A DNA stretch of 64,000 nt. It comes from Geobacter sp. (GTDB lineage: Bacteria; Desulfobacterota; Desulfuromonadia; Geobacterales; DSM-12255). The stretch covers positions 620,001 to 684,000 of the forward strand of contig WKKR01000002.1 in NCBI GenBank assembly GCA_009684525.1, read 5' to 3'. Shown piece by piece: positions 24,735-34,321 of this stretch (its first letter is position 1; every line of letters begins with the position of its first letter). A model generated the notes under the pieces. It was not told where the DNA came from and made no database searches. It saw nothing but the letters and a program-made list of their open reading frames with translations. Made by a program: the position numbers and the translations under genes.

Positions 24735-25784
24735 ATGGGATACGAACTGTTTGGACTACCAATGATCTACTACATATCCATGGTTTTGAAGGTCCTCGTG
24801 GTCTTCGTGTTCGTCCTGCTAACCGTGGCATATGCAACGTATGCCGAGCGGAAGCTCATCGGCCACATGCAGGTCCGTTTCGGACCAATGCGGACAGGCT
24901 GGCACGGCTTATTGCAACCGATAGCCGACGGCTTGAAGCTCTTCTTCAAGGAAGAGATAATCCCGGCACAGGCTGACAAGTTCGCCTTCCTCCTTGCCCC
25001 GATCATCGCCCTGGTGCCGGCCTTCATAGGGTTTGCCGTCATCCCGTTCGGGGATACCATCGAGGTGATGGGCTACAAGATTCCGCTGCAGATCGCCGCA
25101 TTTTACGATACTTCAGCCGGAAAGGTAGTTGACCTGAATGTTGGCGTCCTCTACATCCTGGGTCTCGCATCGCTGGGCGTGTACGGTATCGTGCTGGCAG
25201 GTTGGGCTTCAAACAGCAAGTATTCGCTGCTCGGTGGCCTCCGTTCCTCGGCCCAGATGATTTCGTACGAACTGGCTGCCGGTCTTGCCATTGTTTCGGT
25301 CTTCATGCTGTCCGAGTCCCTGTCGCTGCAGAAGATCGTCGCCGATCAGTCCGGAATGTTCTGGAACTGGTATGCATTCAAGCAGCCGCTGGCGTTCGTT
25401 CTCTTCTCCATCTGTTCACTGGCGGAAATCAACAGGACGCCGTTCGACTTGCCGGAAGCTGAAACAGAACTGGTATCCGGTTTCTGTACTGAATATTCGA
25501 GCATGAAGTACGCTATGTTCTTCATGGCAGAATATGCCAACATGATCACGGTTTGCGCGGTAACGACCACCCTGTTCCTCGGTGGCTGGCATGGACCTGC
25601 AATCCTTCCCGGTTGGGTCTGGTTTGTCGCCAAGGTGTACTTCTTGATCTTCCTCTGCATGTGGGTGCGTGCTACCTACCCTCGCTACCGCTATGACCAG
25701 TTGATGCGTCTCGGGTGGAAGGTATTCCTCCCCCTGACACTTCTGAACATCGTTATTACGGGGATCGTCGCATCGTTCTTCTAG
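24735..25784 (+). CDS. nuoH: NADH-quinone oxidoreductase subunit H
   Basis: 349 aa, eight to nine membrane helices. NuoH contacts the quinone chamber and passes energy to the proton pumps. Diagnostic stretches: ERKLIGHMQVRFGP near the N-terminus, GLLQPIADGLKLFFKE, and AEINRTPFDLPEAETELV with the acidic residues of the E-channel. Start ATG 24735 has GGGGAAGAGGAG ahead. Confidence 0.97.
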   Translation: MGYELFGLPMIYYISMVLKVLVVFVFVLLTVAYATYAERKLIGHMQVRFGPMRTGWHGLLQPIADGLKLFFKEEIIPAQADKFAFLLAPIIALVPAFIGFAVIPFGDTIEVMGYKIPLQIAAFYDTSAGKVVDLNVGVLYILGLASLGVYGIVLAGWASNSKYSLLGGLRSSAQMISYELAAGLAIVSVFMLSESLSLQKIVADQSGMFWNWYAFKQPLAFVLFSICSLAEINRTPFDLPEAETELVSGFCTEYSSMKYAMFFMAEYANMITVCAVTTTLFLGGWHGPAILPGWVWFVAKVYFLIFLCMWVRATYPRYRYDQLMRLGWKVFLPLTLLNIVITGIVASFF

Positions 25785-25812
25785 TCTCAACTTCACGAAG
25801 AGGTTACACACC

Positions 25813-26211
25813 ATGATAATGCCGTTGATTAATGGTCTTAAGATCACCCTGAAGCACCTGTTCATGAAGCCGGTCACCCTGCTGTATCCGGAAGAGCGGC
25901 CGACCCCTTCGCCGAACTATCGCGGGCTGCACGCACTCAAGGTATCACACAACAATGCGAAGTGCGTTGCATGTTATCTCTGCCCGACGGTTTGTCCGGC
26001 CAAGTGCATCACTGTTGAGGCTGGGGAAGACGAGAATCACGACAAGTTTGCTGCACGGTACGAGATTGACATTCTCCGCTGCATATTCTGCGGGTACTGT
26101 GTGGAGGCCTGTCCTGTCGATGCCCTGAAGATGACTGATACCTTTGAGCTTGCCAATTACAAGCGGGAAGACTTCATCTATACCAAGCAAGCCCTGCTAG
26201 AAAAGAAATAA
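25813..26211 (+). CDS. nuoI: NADH-quinone oxidoreductase subunit I
   Basis: 132 aa, ferredoxin-like subunit with clusters N6a and N6b. Motifs CVACYLCPTVCPAKCI and CIFCGYCVEACPVDAL give the eight cysteines. It is amphitropic and lies between NuoG and NuoB. GAAGAGG lies before the ATG at 25813; the gap after nuoH is 28 bp. Confidence 0.97.
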   Translation: MIMPLINGLKITLKHLFMKPVTLLYPEERPTPSPNYRGLHALKVSHNNAKCVACYLCPTVCPAKCITVEAGEDENHDKFAARYEIDILRCIFCGYCVEACPVDALKMTDTFELANYKREDFIYTKQALLEKK

Positions 26212-26221
26212 AGGAGCAGCA

Positions 26222-26725
26222 ATGGAAACCATCTTCTTTACTCTTGTGGCAGCGGCTGCTGTCCTCACTGGTCTTCTGGTTGTCACGTGCCGCAACCCGA
26301 TCAACAGTGCATTGTCTCTGGTGATGACCTTCTTCTGTCTCGCTACGCTCTACGTGATGCTTGATGCGCCATTCATGGCTGCTATCCAAGTGCTCGTTTA
26401 CGCGGGCGCCATCATGGTCTTGATCGTCTTCGTCATCATGCTCCTGAATGTGCGATCCGAGACGGCGAAACGGTATACCCACGCAGGCTTCATAAGTTCT
26501 GTCGTTGGCTGTCTGCTGCTGTTCGTTTCCCTGTACTTCCTGAATCACAGCAGCCTCACCGGTGTGCGTGGAAGCCTGGACACGGCAGTTATCAACCAGG
26601 TCGGGCATACGGAACTGATAGGCAAGGCTCTCTTTACGGACTTCCTGCTGCCGTTCGAGATTACATCGATCCTGTTGCTGGTTGCCATTATTGGCGCAGT
26701 GATCCTTACCAAGAAGAAAATATAA
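26222..26725 (+). CDS. nuoJ: NADH-quinone oxidoreductase subunit J
   Basis: 167 aa, five predicted membrane helices. The conserved pi-bulge helix is visible as VLVYAGAIMVLIVFVIMLL (about 57-75). It follows nuoI by 10 bp with AAAGGAGC as ribosome-binding site. Hydrophobic and without cofactors. Confidence 0.96.
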   Translation: METIFFTLVAAAAVLTGLLVVTCRNPINSALSLVMTFFCLATLYVMLDAPFMAAIQVLVYAGAIMVLIVFVIMLLNVRSETAKRYTHAGFISSVVGCLLLFVSLYFLNHSSLTGVRGSLDTAVINQVGHTELIGKALFTDFLLPFEITSILLLVAIIGAVILTKKKI

Positions 26726-26743
26726 CGTTACAGGGGTGACGAG

Positions 26744-27046
26744 ATGCTTTCACTGCACAGCTATCTGATATTGAGCGCAATACTCTTCTCTATAGGCACA
26801 GTCGGGGTGCTGGTCCGCCGCAATGCGATCGTCATATTCATGTGCGTGGAGCTCATGCTCAACTCCGTGAACCTGACCTTCATCGCCTTTTCCAAGTACC
26901 TCGGCAACATCGACGGACAGGTCTTTGTCTTCTTCGTCATGACGGTTGCCGCTGCCGAGGCAGCGGTAGGTCTCGCGCTGATGATCGCATTCTACAAGAA
27001 TCGCGAATCCATCGACGTTGAAGATCTGCGACTGATGAAGTGGTAA
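26744..27046 (+). CDS. nuoK: NADH-quinone oxidoreductase subunit K
   Basis: 100 aa, three membrane helices, the smallest antiporter-like subunit. The two essential intramembrane glutamates are present in [13 protein letters not shown] and [12 protein letters not shown]. The gap after nuoJ is 18 bp. Confidence 0.97.
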   Translation: MLSLHSYLILSAILFSIGTVGVLVRRNAIVIFMCVELMLNSVNLTFIAFSKYLGNIDGQVFVFFVMTVAAAEAAVGLALMIAFYKNRESIDVEDLRLMKW

Positions 27047-27088
27047 GGACGAGAACGCTCACGAATCATTTCACGCAAGGAGTCTGGA

Positions 27089-29095
27089 ATGCTTGATAAC
27101 GTATGGCTCATACCACTGTTCCCCCTGATCGGCTTCCTGATCAACGGCCTTCTGGGCAAAAGGATCAAGAACGAGGCAGTCATCGGAGGTATAGGTACGC
27201 TGATGATCTTCCTCTCCTTCCTCGTGTCGTGCGGGATCCTGATGCAGATGATCGGCCTTCCCGCCGAGCAGAGAGTGTTCGAGAAGGTAATGTTCCCCTG
27301 GATTCACTGTGGCAATTTTAAAGCGGACATGGCGTTTCTCGTCGATCCCCTTTCTACAGTGATGATCATGGTAGTAACAGGGGTTGGTACGCTCATCCAC
27401 CTCTACTCCATTGGTTATATGCACGGCGAGGAAGGATTCTACAGGTTCTTTGCGTATCTTAACCTGTTCTGTATGTCCATGCTGCTGCTTGTCCTCGGAA
27501 ACAACATGCTGGTCATGTTCATTGGCTGGGAGGGTGTTGGTCTCTGCTCCTATCTCTTGATTGGCTATTATTTCCACAAGAAGTCCGCTGGTGATGCAGG
27601 CAAGAAGGCATTTGTCATGAACAGGGTCGGCGACTTCGGTTTCCTGCTCGGCCTCTTCACTCTCTACTGGTGGTTCGGTGCGAACCATAACATCTGGACG
27701 ATCAATTTCACTGAGATCAAGGCTGCTTCTCACCTGCTTCCTTATGGTGGTGTAGTGACGATCGCAACACTCTGCTTCTTCCTCGGTGCAACAGGTAAAT
27801 CTGCACAGATTCCACTCTATACCTGGTTGCCAGACGCCATGGAAGGTCCGACTCCAGTATCTGCTCTCATCCACGCTGCTACCATGGTTACCGCCGGTGT
27901 CTACATGATCGGCAGGATGAGCTTTGTCTTCATCAAGTCTCCCGATACCATGATGGTAATTGCCTGTGTCGGTGCCGCAACTGCAATCTTTGCCGCTACT
28001 ATCGGTACGGCGCAGAATGACATCAAGAGGGTTCTGGCCTATTCAACGGTTTCCCAGCTCGGGTTCATGTTTCTTGCCATGGGTGCAGGCGCATTCGCAG
28101 CCGGTATTTTCCATCTGATGACACACGCATTCTTCAAGGCCTGCCTCTTCCTCGGGTCAGGCTCGGTTATTCACTCAATGCATCATGCCTTGCATCATGG
28201 GCATCTGCATGACGATGCTCAGGACATGCGTAACATGGGTGGTCTGAAATCGGTCATGCCGATCACCTTCCTGACCTTCTTTGTATCGACCATCGCTATT
28301 GCCGGTATCCCTGGTTTCTCCGGCTTCTTCTCCAAGGACGAGATCCTCTGGCAGGCATTTGCCAACCCGTATCATGGGACGCTCAACATCGTTCTCTGGG
28401 GAATTGGTGCGGTTGCCGCATGTTTCACCGCATTCTACATGTTCCGCCTCGTCTTTATGACCTTCTTCGGCAAATGCCGCATCAACCCCAAGGTGAAGGA
28501 TCATCTCCACGAGTCACCGCTGGTTATTACCATTCCGCTCATGGTGCTCGGCTTCTTGGCAGTGGTTGGCGGTTACATCGGCCTGCCGAAGCTGATCGGC
28601 GATCTGCTGGGTGGCGTTCCCAACTATTTCGAGCATTGGCTTGAGCCGGTCTTTGAACAGGCACAGCATTACGGAACCCAGTACGCGCACGCCGGGGCAC
28701 ATCATTCGCACGCCCTTGAGTGGGGGCTTATGGGACTCTCCGTGGTAATCGCTCTTGTTGGTATCTCGATCGCATTCGCCATGTACATGGCCAATGACAA
28801 ACTGCCCGCGAAATTCACCTCGACTTTCCCGGCTCTCCACCGTGCGGTTTACAACAAGTGGTACATTGATGAGCTGTACGACTGCCTGATCGTCAATCCG
28901 TGCAAATCGCTAGGCAACCTTCTCTGGAAGGGCTTTGATGTGCTGATAGTGGACGGGATTGTGAATGGCGTAGGCAAAGCAGTAATGGGTTTCAGTGCAG
29001 GTCTGAAGGGCCTGCAGAGTGGCTACACTCACAATTATGCACTCGGTATGGCCTTGGGTGCCGTCGTGATCGTAGTTGTCTACATTTTCCGTTAG
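27089..29095 (+). CDS. nuoL: NADH-quinone oxidoreductase subunit L
   Basis: 668 aa, most distal proton pump of the membrane arm, about 16 helices. Key residues lie in FIGWEGVGLCSYLLIG (Glu), the FLGATGKSAQIPLYTWLPDAMEGPTP region (split into two parts: Lys, then the TWLPDAM loop), and the broken helix near HLMTHAFFKACLFLGSGSV. A long C-terminal lateral helix (about 530-610) clamps NuoM and NuoN. A His-rich segment (HALHHGHLHDDAQ) lies in a loop. Confidence 0.97.
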   Translation: MLDNVWLIPLFPLIGFLINGLLGKRIKNEAVIGGIGTLMIFLSFLVSCGILMQMIGLPAEQRVFEKVMFPWIHCGNFKADMAFLVDPLSTVMIMVVTGVGTLIHLYSIGYMHGEEGFYRFFAYLNLFCMSMLLLVLGNNMLVMFIGWEGVGLCSYLLIGYYFHKKSAGDAGKKAFVMNRVGDFGFLLGLFTLYWWFGANHNIWTINFTEIKAASHLLPYGGVVTIATLCFFLGATGKSAQIPLYTWLPDAMEGPTPVSALIHAATMVTAGVYMIGRMSFVFIKSPDTMMVIACVGAATAIFAATIGTAQNDIKRVLAYSTVSQLGFMFLAMGAGAFAAGIFHLMTHAFFKACLFLGSGSVIHSMHHALHHGHLHDDAQDMRNMGGLKSVMPITFLTFFVSTIAIAGIPGFSGFFSKDEILWQAFANPYHGTLNIVLWGIGAVAACFTAFYMFRLVFMTFFGKCRINPKVKDHLHESPLVITIPLMVLGFLAVVGGYIGLPKLIGDLLGGVPNYFEHWLEPVFEQAQHYGTQYAHAGAHHSHALEWGLMGLSVVIALVGISIAFAMYMANDKLPAKFTSTFPALHRAVYNKWYIDELYDCLIVNPCKSLGNLLWKGFDVLIVDGIVNGVGKAVMGFSAGLKGLQSGYTHNYALGMALGAVVIVVVYIFR

Positions 29096-29143
29096 GACGA
29101 ATAGAGACTTCTTTTTAGAGATAGAGCAAAAGGAGCAGATTCA

Positions 29144-30712
29144 ATGAACGACATGATCCTCAGTCTGATGACCTTTTCTCCGCTAGCTGGCCTGTTGTTG
29201 TTGTTTTTCATACCGAAAAACAGTCATGGTCTGCTGCGGGGGGTCGCCCTCGCCACATCACTGGTCACCTTCGTTATCTCCCTGCCAATAATGACCGGCT
29301 TTGTGACGAATGCTGAATTCCAGTTCGTCCAAAAAGTACCCTGGATCGCTGCTGGCCCCTTTGAGATGAGTTATCATGTGGGGATTGACGGTATCAGCCT
29401 GTGGCTGGTCATCCTGACTACCTTCATCATGCCGATTGCAATCCTTTCAACATGGACTGCGGTCGAGGAGAGAGTGAAGGAGTACATGATCTTCCTCCTC
29501 TTGCTGGAAGTCGGTATGCTCGGGGCATTTGTATCCCTTGACATGTTCCTCTTCTATATCTTCTGGGAACTGATGCTGATCCCGATGTACTTTATTATCG
29601 GTATCTGGGGCGGCAAGAACCGTATCTACGCTACACTGAAGTTCTTCATCTATACCATGGTTGGCTCTCTGTTGATGCTGATCGCTCTGATAGTCCTCTA
29701 CTTCAAGGCTGGTGGTGGTGATTTCAACATTCTCCGCTTCTACGGGTTGAATCTCCCTGCAGCGACCCAGACCTGGATGTTCTTGGCGTTTGCCCTTGCC
29801 TTTGCCATCAAGGTTCCGATGTTTCCGTTCCACACCTGGTTGCCGGATGCACATACCGAAGCACCGACAGCAGGTTCTGTTATCCTGGCAGCCATCCTCC
29901 TGAAAATGGGTACGTACGGTTATGTTCGCTTCGCAATGCCGCTCTTCCCGCAGGCAACTGAGCAGTTCACGCCACTTATTGCAACACTTTCGGTTATCGG
30001 CATCATCTACGCCGCTTTGGTGGCCATGGTCCAGGAGGATGTCAAGAAACTTGTTGCCTACTCATCCGTAGCCCACCTCGGTTTCGTCATGCTCGGTGTG
30101 TTTGCCCTGAATCAGCAGGGTGTTGCCGGCGGTATGCTGCAGATGCTCAACCATGGTGTTTCCACTGGCGCACTCTTCCTCATCGTCGGCTTCATTTATG
30201 AACGCCGACACACACGGCTCATCACCGATTTCGGCGGCCTCTCCAAGCAGATGCCGATCTTTGCCACAGTATTCATGATCGTCACCCTTTCCTCGATAGG
30301 TCTTCCCGGTACGAACGGGTTCGTCGGCGAGTTCCTCGTCCTGGTTGGCGCCTATGAGAGCAACCTTCGCTGGTACACTGTCATTGCCACAAGTGGTGTC
30401 ATCCTTTCAGCCGTTTACATGCTCTGGATGTTCCAGCGCGTCATGTTCGGGGAGTTAAGCAATCCCAAGAATCAAGTGCTGAAAGACCTCAATGCACGTG
30501 AGATCGTGATCATGGTCCCGCTCATAGTAATGATCTTTGTCATGGGTCTGTATCCGAAGCCGTTCATTGATCGTATGGTGCCGGCAATTGATAAAATGAT
30601 CCTGATCAGCAAAACGAAGCAGCAGGTAGCCTCGGTTCCTGCAATGCCTGCGATGCCGGCAATGCCTCATGCAGAGCCGATGACCGTGACCCCCGCAGCG
30701 GAAGAAAAGTAG
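29144..30712 (+). CDS. nuoM: NADH-quinone oxidoreductase subunit M
   Basis: 522 aa, antiporter-like proton pump with about 14 helices. Essential Glu in FWELMLIPMYFIIG, Lys in AFAIKVPMFPFHTWLPD, and the DVKKLVAYSSVAHLG stretch. The C-terminus has an unusual Met/Pro/Ala-rich tail (AMPAMPAMPH, about residues 500-512) that is a short repeat and probably exposed. Confidence 0.97.
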   Translation: MNDMILSLMTFSPLAGLLLLFFIPKNSHGLLRGVALATSLVTFVISLPIMTGFVTNAEFQFVQKVPWIAAGPFEMSYHVGIDGISLWLVILTTFIMPIAILSTWTAVEERVKEYMIFLLLLEVGMLGAFVSLDMFLFYIFWELMLIPMYFIIGIWGGKNRIYATLKFFIYTMVGSLLMLIALIVLYFKAGGGDFNILRFYGLNLPAATQTWMFLAFALAFAIKVPMFPFHTWLPDAHTEAPTAGSVILAAILLKMGTYGYVRFAMPLFPQATEQFTPLIATLSVIGIIYAALVAMVQEDVKKLVAYSSVAHLGFVMLGVFALNQQGVAGGMLQMLNHGVSTGALFLIVGFIYERRHTRLITDFGGLSKQMPIFATVFMIVTLSSIGLPGTNGFVGEFLVLVGAYESNLRWYTVIATSGVILSAVYMLWMFQRVMFGELSNPKNQVLKDLNAREIVIMVPLIVMIFVMGLYPKPFIDRMVPAIDKMILISKTKQQVASVPAMPAMPAMPHAEPMTVTPAAEEK

Positions 30713-30736
30713 ACAAGCCACCGGAGGAGTTTATAG

Positions 30737-32191
30737 ATGGAAACGATCGCTATGCCTGCAATCAACTTTGCCGCTATCATGCCGGAAATGATCCTTTCGG
30801 TGGTAGCCATGGTGCTCCTGCTCATCAACGTGTTCGTTCCGAGCGAGCAGAAGGCCTACCTGGGCTACATGAGCCTTATTGGTATCATCGTCACCTTTGT
30901 TTCGGTGGTAAGCGGATGGAACAGCCCTCAGGCAGGTTTTAACGGGGCAGTACTTCAGGATAACTTTGCACTCTTCTTCAAGGGAATATTTCTGATCTCC
31001 GCATTTCTGACGATACTGATTACCGACCAGTATCTGCAGCGTGAGGAGTGCAACTGGGGTGAAATGTACCCGCTGATCCTGTTTGCAACGGTCGGGATGA
31101 TGCTGATGGCATCCGGAACCGATCTCATGACTATCTTCCTCGGTCTTGAAGTTCTTTCGGTTACTTTGTACATCCTTGCAGGCTTCAACAGGAACAATGT
31201 CAAATCAAACGAGGCGGGCCTCAAATATTTCCTCCTTGGTGCATTTTCCACTGGCTTTCTGCTCTACGGGATGGCCCTTACCTATGGTTCAACCGGTACT
31301 ACGAGGATTGCAGGTATCGCGGAACAGGTCATGCAGAACGGCTCTGTCCTAGCCAACCCCATGTTGCTTGTTGGCATGTTGATGATGGCAGTTGGTTTCT
31401 CGTTCAAAGTAGCGGCTGCACCTTTCCATATGTGGACTCCGGATGTTTACGAAGGCGCGCCGACACCCATGACAGCGTTCATGTCGGTTGGTCCGAAAGC
31501 AGCGGGTTTTGCAGCATTCATGCGAGTCCTTCTGGTTGCGCTCCCGGCACTGAGGGCTGACTGGTCCATGCTCCTCTGGGTTCTCGCCGTTCTCACCATG
31601 ACAGTTGGTAACATCACTGCTCTCTATCAGAACAATATCAAGAGAATGCTTGCCTATTCCTCCATTGCCCATGCAGGGTATGTCCTGGTCGGTTTTACTG
31701 CAGGTAACGCCGTTGGGACTGCGGGGGTTATGTTCTACATGCTCTCCTATGCATTCATGAACATTGGGGCATTTGCTATCATTGTCATGGTTGGGAAGAA
31801 AGGCGAAGATAACAATAACGTCTCTGATTACGCTGGATTTGGTTTCAAGCACCCAGTACTCGGCATGTGCATGTCGATCTTCTTGTTCTCCCTTGCAGGC
31901 ATTCCGCCGGCAGCTGGTTTCATTGGTAAGTTCTATCTCTTCTCCGGAGCCATTCAAGCTGGGTATGTCTGGCTGGCAATTATCGGCGTACTGAACAGCG
32001 CAGCATCTGTTTATTATTACCTGCGCGTGATGGTCTACATGTATATGAAAGATCCGACGGAAGAGTTCGACTGGCTTAAGGTCTCCCCGGCAATCGCTCT
32101 CTGTGTTATTCTCGCAGTTGCCGGCGTGCTTATCCCTGGCATCGTTCCGGGGACGCTCCTTTCACTTGCTCAGCAAGCAGTGTTGATGTAA
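30737..32191 (+). CDS. nuoN: NADH-quinone oxidoreductase subunit N
   Basis: 484 aa, last gene of the operon, about 14 helices. LEVLSVTLYILAGF carries the conserved Glu, FKVAAAPFHMWTPDVYEGAPTP the Lys and the TPD loop, and NNIKRMLAYSSIAHAGY the second half-channel region. A strong terminator follows within 30 bp, which marks the end of the transcription unit. Confidence 0.97.
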   Translation: METIAMPAINFAAIMPEMILSVVAMVLLLINVFVPSEQKAYLGYMSLIGIIVTFVSVVSGWNSPQAGFNGAVLQDNFALFFKGIFLISAFLTILITDQYLQREECNWGEMYPLILFATVGMMLMASGTDLMTIFLGLEVLSVTLYILAGFNRNNVKSNEAGLKYFLLGAFSTGFLLYGMALTYGSTGTTRIAGIAEQVMQNGSVLANPMLLVGMLMMAVGFSFKVAAAPFHMWTPDVYEGAPTPMTAFMSVGPKAAGFAAFMRVLLVALPALRADWSMLLWVLAVLTMTVGNITALYQNNIKRMLAYSSIAHAGYVLVGFTAGNAVGTAGVMFYMLSYAFMNIGAFAIIVMVGKKGEDNNNVSDYAGFGFKHPVLGMCMSIFLFSLAGIPPAAGFIGKFYLFSGAIQAGYVWLAIIGVLNSAASVYYYLRVMVYMYMKDPTEEFDWLKVSPAIALCVILAVAGVLIPGIVPGTLLSLAQQAVLM

Positions 32192-32216
32192 TAGAGTCTT
32201 CACGATGTTCACATTC

Positions 32217-32250
32217 AAAGCCCCTCTGCTTGCAGAGGGGCTTTATTTTT
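32217..32250 (+). terminator. Terminator of the nuo operon
   Basis: Thirteen-base-pair stem (32217-32229 with 32232-32244) with a two-base loop, followed by ATTTTTT. Confidence 0.9.
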
Positions 32251-32278
32251 TGGATGTGCCGGAAAACGAGGTGCTATA

Positions 32279-32764
32279 GTGAATCACACCGTGATCCGAT
32301 ATATCAAATGTAGTCTTCTGCTATTCTGTATCCTGTTCATTCAGATGCCTATAGCGGTTTCCGCTGAGGTTCCTACGAGTGAAGGTACCTATGTGCACCC
32401 TAACGTACGTGTTCATTGGAAGGTACTTAGATATAAAGAATATCTCGAGTTTACTGGCAGAGTACTCAATTGTTCAGGAGGTTTGCTCCTGAACATGGAA
32501 ATCTCTACACGCCTTTATCCTGCCTTGGAAGCGAAACAGGGTGTTGCACGTTTTATCTTTCTGCCGCGCGCTGTATCAGCGGATGCCCTGCTTCCCTTTG
32601 GTATGCGGATAGCATTGACAGATGACAATCCTGCAGGACAACTTATGGTATCGCTCTATTACGAACGACTGGATTCTGAAGGCGTCGGGTTTCCTGTCCT
32701 GGAGAGTTATTTGATAGATATACCTCCAATTTCCCCGTCAGTGCATGGTGGGCCAGAGACGTGA
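32279..32764 (+). CDS. Secreted protein of unknown function
   Basis: 161 aa from a GTG at 32279 with GAGG 6 bases upstream. A signal peptide (residues 1-29: LLLFCILFIQMPIAVSA) is followed by a beta-rich domain of about 130 residues with no cysteine pair and no family I recognise. The stop overlaps the GTG start of the TauE-type gene, so the two are a translationally coupled pair; a role in supplying or monitoring the exporter's substrate is possible but unproven. Confidence 0.7.
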   Translation: MNHTVIRYIKCSLLLFCILFIQMPIAVSAEVPTSEGTYVHPNVRVHWKVLRYKEYLEFTGRVLNCSGGLLLNMEISTRLYPALEAKQGVARFIFLPRAVSADALLPFGMRIALTDDNPAGQLMVSLYYERLDSEGVGFPVLESYLIDIPPISPSVHGGPET

Positions 32765-33579
32765 TAGTCTCAGAGGTGAGCCTGTTGTTTTTTGCTGCGT
32801 ATGCTCTCGTTGGAGGTGTTGTCGGAACTCTTGCCGGTTTATTGGGTATCGGCGGAGGCTTGATCGTTGTTCCAGCACTCATGGTTCTCTTTGCTGCGGA
32901 GAAGTTGCCTGCACCCCATCATGTGCATCTTGCGGTTGGTACTTCACTGGCGACCATCATTTTCACTGCATTGGCCAGTGTCCGCGCGCATCATACCCAT
33001 GGAGCGGTTGAATGGGGTGTGGTTTTTCGCATGGTGCCAGGGATTCTTATTGGGACAGGTGGCGCGACACTGCTGGTGCTTCATCTGTCAACCGGTTTTC
33101 TCAAGTGGTTGTTTGCCTGTTTTGTAATCTTTGTCGCATTGCAGATGATTTTCGATATCAAACCGAATGCTGTGCGCAACTTACCCGGCTGGGCAGGCCT
33201 GTTCACTGCAGGAGCGTTAATCGGCGGATTTTCGAGTTTAGTGGGCATTGGAGGGGGTAGTATGACGGTACCCTTTCTTGTCTGGTGCAATGTGACTGTG
33301 CAACGTGCCATTGCGACGTCTGCTGCCATCGGGTTACCGATCGCGCTTGCCGGCTCAACAGGCTATATGATTAGTGGTTACGGCATCGCCGGGTTGCCGG
33401 CACTGTGCATTGGATTTGTCTATCTGCCAGCCCTTTTGGGTATTGCATTTGCCAGCATGTTGACAGCCCCGATGGGGGCGCGGCTTGCCCATAGACTTCC
33501 CGTGCAGAATCTCAAGAAAGCCTTTGCCTGTTTTCTTCTGGTCATGGCTGCAAGGCTTGTCTGGAGCGCGATGCATTGA
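32761..33579 (+). CDS. TauE/SafE-family membrane exporter
   Basis: 272 aa, eight predicted helices in two repeats. Each half begins with a Gly-rich motif typical of the family: GTLAGLLGIGGGLIVVPAL and GGFSSLVGIGGGSMTVPFLV. Family members move sulfite, sulfonates or other organic anions across the inner membrane; the substrate cannot be told. GTG start overlaps the stop of the upstream secreted protein by four bases. Confidence 0.88.
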   Translation: MIVSEVSLLFFAAYALVGGVVGTLAGLLGIGGGLIVVPALMVLFAAEKLPAPHHVHLAVGTSLATIIFTALASVRAHHTHGAVEWGVVFRMVPGILIGTGGATLLVLHLSTGFLKWLFACFVIFVALQMIFDIKPNAVRNLPGWAGLFTAGALIGGFSSLVGIGGGSMTVPFLVWCNVTVQRAIATSAAIGLPIALAGSTGYMISGYGIAGLPALCIGFVYLPALLGIAFASMLTAPMGARLAHRLPVQNLKKAFACFLLVMAARLVWSAMH

Positions 33580-33612
33580 TAATCAGTGAGTGATGCTTCT
33601 GTTTGATGGGAG

Positions 33613-34317
33613 ATGATTATGGAGAACATGGTACTTCTCTTGGCTGGTTCCTTTGAGGAATTCGGAAGAATTGCTGATGAAATCAGGGGAAATTGCGTGT
33701 GCGAGGTTATTCTCGTCGCTGATGGCAGTCAGGTTGTCCAGGAGGCATTGGAATGCAAACCAAGGCTCATTTGCCTGGATCAGGATCTTGCCGGCTTGGA
33801 TGGGGTGACATGCTGTGAGATGCTCAAAAGAAACGAGTCGCTAGAGGGAATACCCGTAATACTCATTGCCGCAAGTGCGCACCAGGATAATCTGAATCAT
33901 TGCAAAAGCACTGGGAGTGATGCAGTACTGACAAGACCACTCAACTACGCTCAACTGCTCGGGATCGGACAGACGCTTCTCACCGGGGGTGACCGTCGCG
34001 AGGTGAGAATACATTGCCGAATAACCGTAGAATTCCGCCTGAATCATCTGCATCAATACGGTACATGCTGGAATCTTGGGGTGCACGGAATGTACATTGC
34101 CTACGACGGCCCAGTTTCAGTCGGAGATATGGTCGAGATGGGTTTTGTCGTTTCGGATATCTATCCGTCAGTCGTGGAAGTGTGTGGCCGTGTGGTTTGG
34201 ATAAATAAAACCCCTCAAGGAGCTAGAGAAGATCTCCCTGAGGGGTTCGGGGTTGAGTTTACCGTGATCCCCGAGGATGCGCAGAGCATCATCAGAAGGT
34301 TCATTGCCGAAATTTAG
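33613..34317 (+). CDS. Degenerate receiver fused to a PilZ domain
   Basis: 234 aa; start ATG 33613 or 33619. Residues 1-120 are a receiver that keeps the phospho-Asp (LICLDQDLAG) but lacks the acidic pair at the N-terminus and has Arg in place of the conserved Lys (LTRPLN). Residues 132-230 are a PilZ domain; the c-di-GMP motif RxxxR is present (RREVR) but the second motif reads NLGVHG instead of (D/N)xSxxG. It may bind c-di-GMP weakly. The minus-strand terminator of the convergent operon lies inside its last third (34204-34247). Confidence 0.82.
   Translation: MIMENMVLLLAGSFEEFGRIADEIRGNCVCEVILVADGSQVVQEALECKPRLICLDQDLAGLDGVTCCEMLKRNESLEGIPVILIAASAHQDNLNHCKSTGSDAVLTRPLNYAQLLGIGQTLLTGGDRREVRIHCRITVEFRLNHLHQYGTCWNLGVHGMYIAYDGPVSVGDMVEMGFVVSDIYPSVVEVCGRVVWINKTPQGAREDLPEGFGVEFTVIPEDAQSIIRRFIAEI
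34204..34247 (-). terminator. Terminator of the minus-strand small-protein operon, inside a CDS
   Basis: Arms AACCCCTCA (34209-34217) and TGAGGGGTT (34239-34247) with a second inner stem; on the minus strand TTTTATTTAT follows. It is placed to stop transcription coming from 35.5 kb, and lies within the coding end of the convergent REC-PilZ gene. Confidence 0.7.
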
Positions 34318-34321
34318 AATC

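Noticed and set aside
24893-24910. TGGCACG...TTGC pattern resembling a sigma54 promoter
   Set aside because: Inside nuoH, spacing one base too long, and no gene starts after it.
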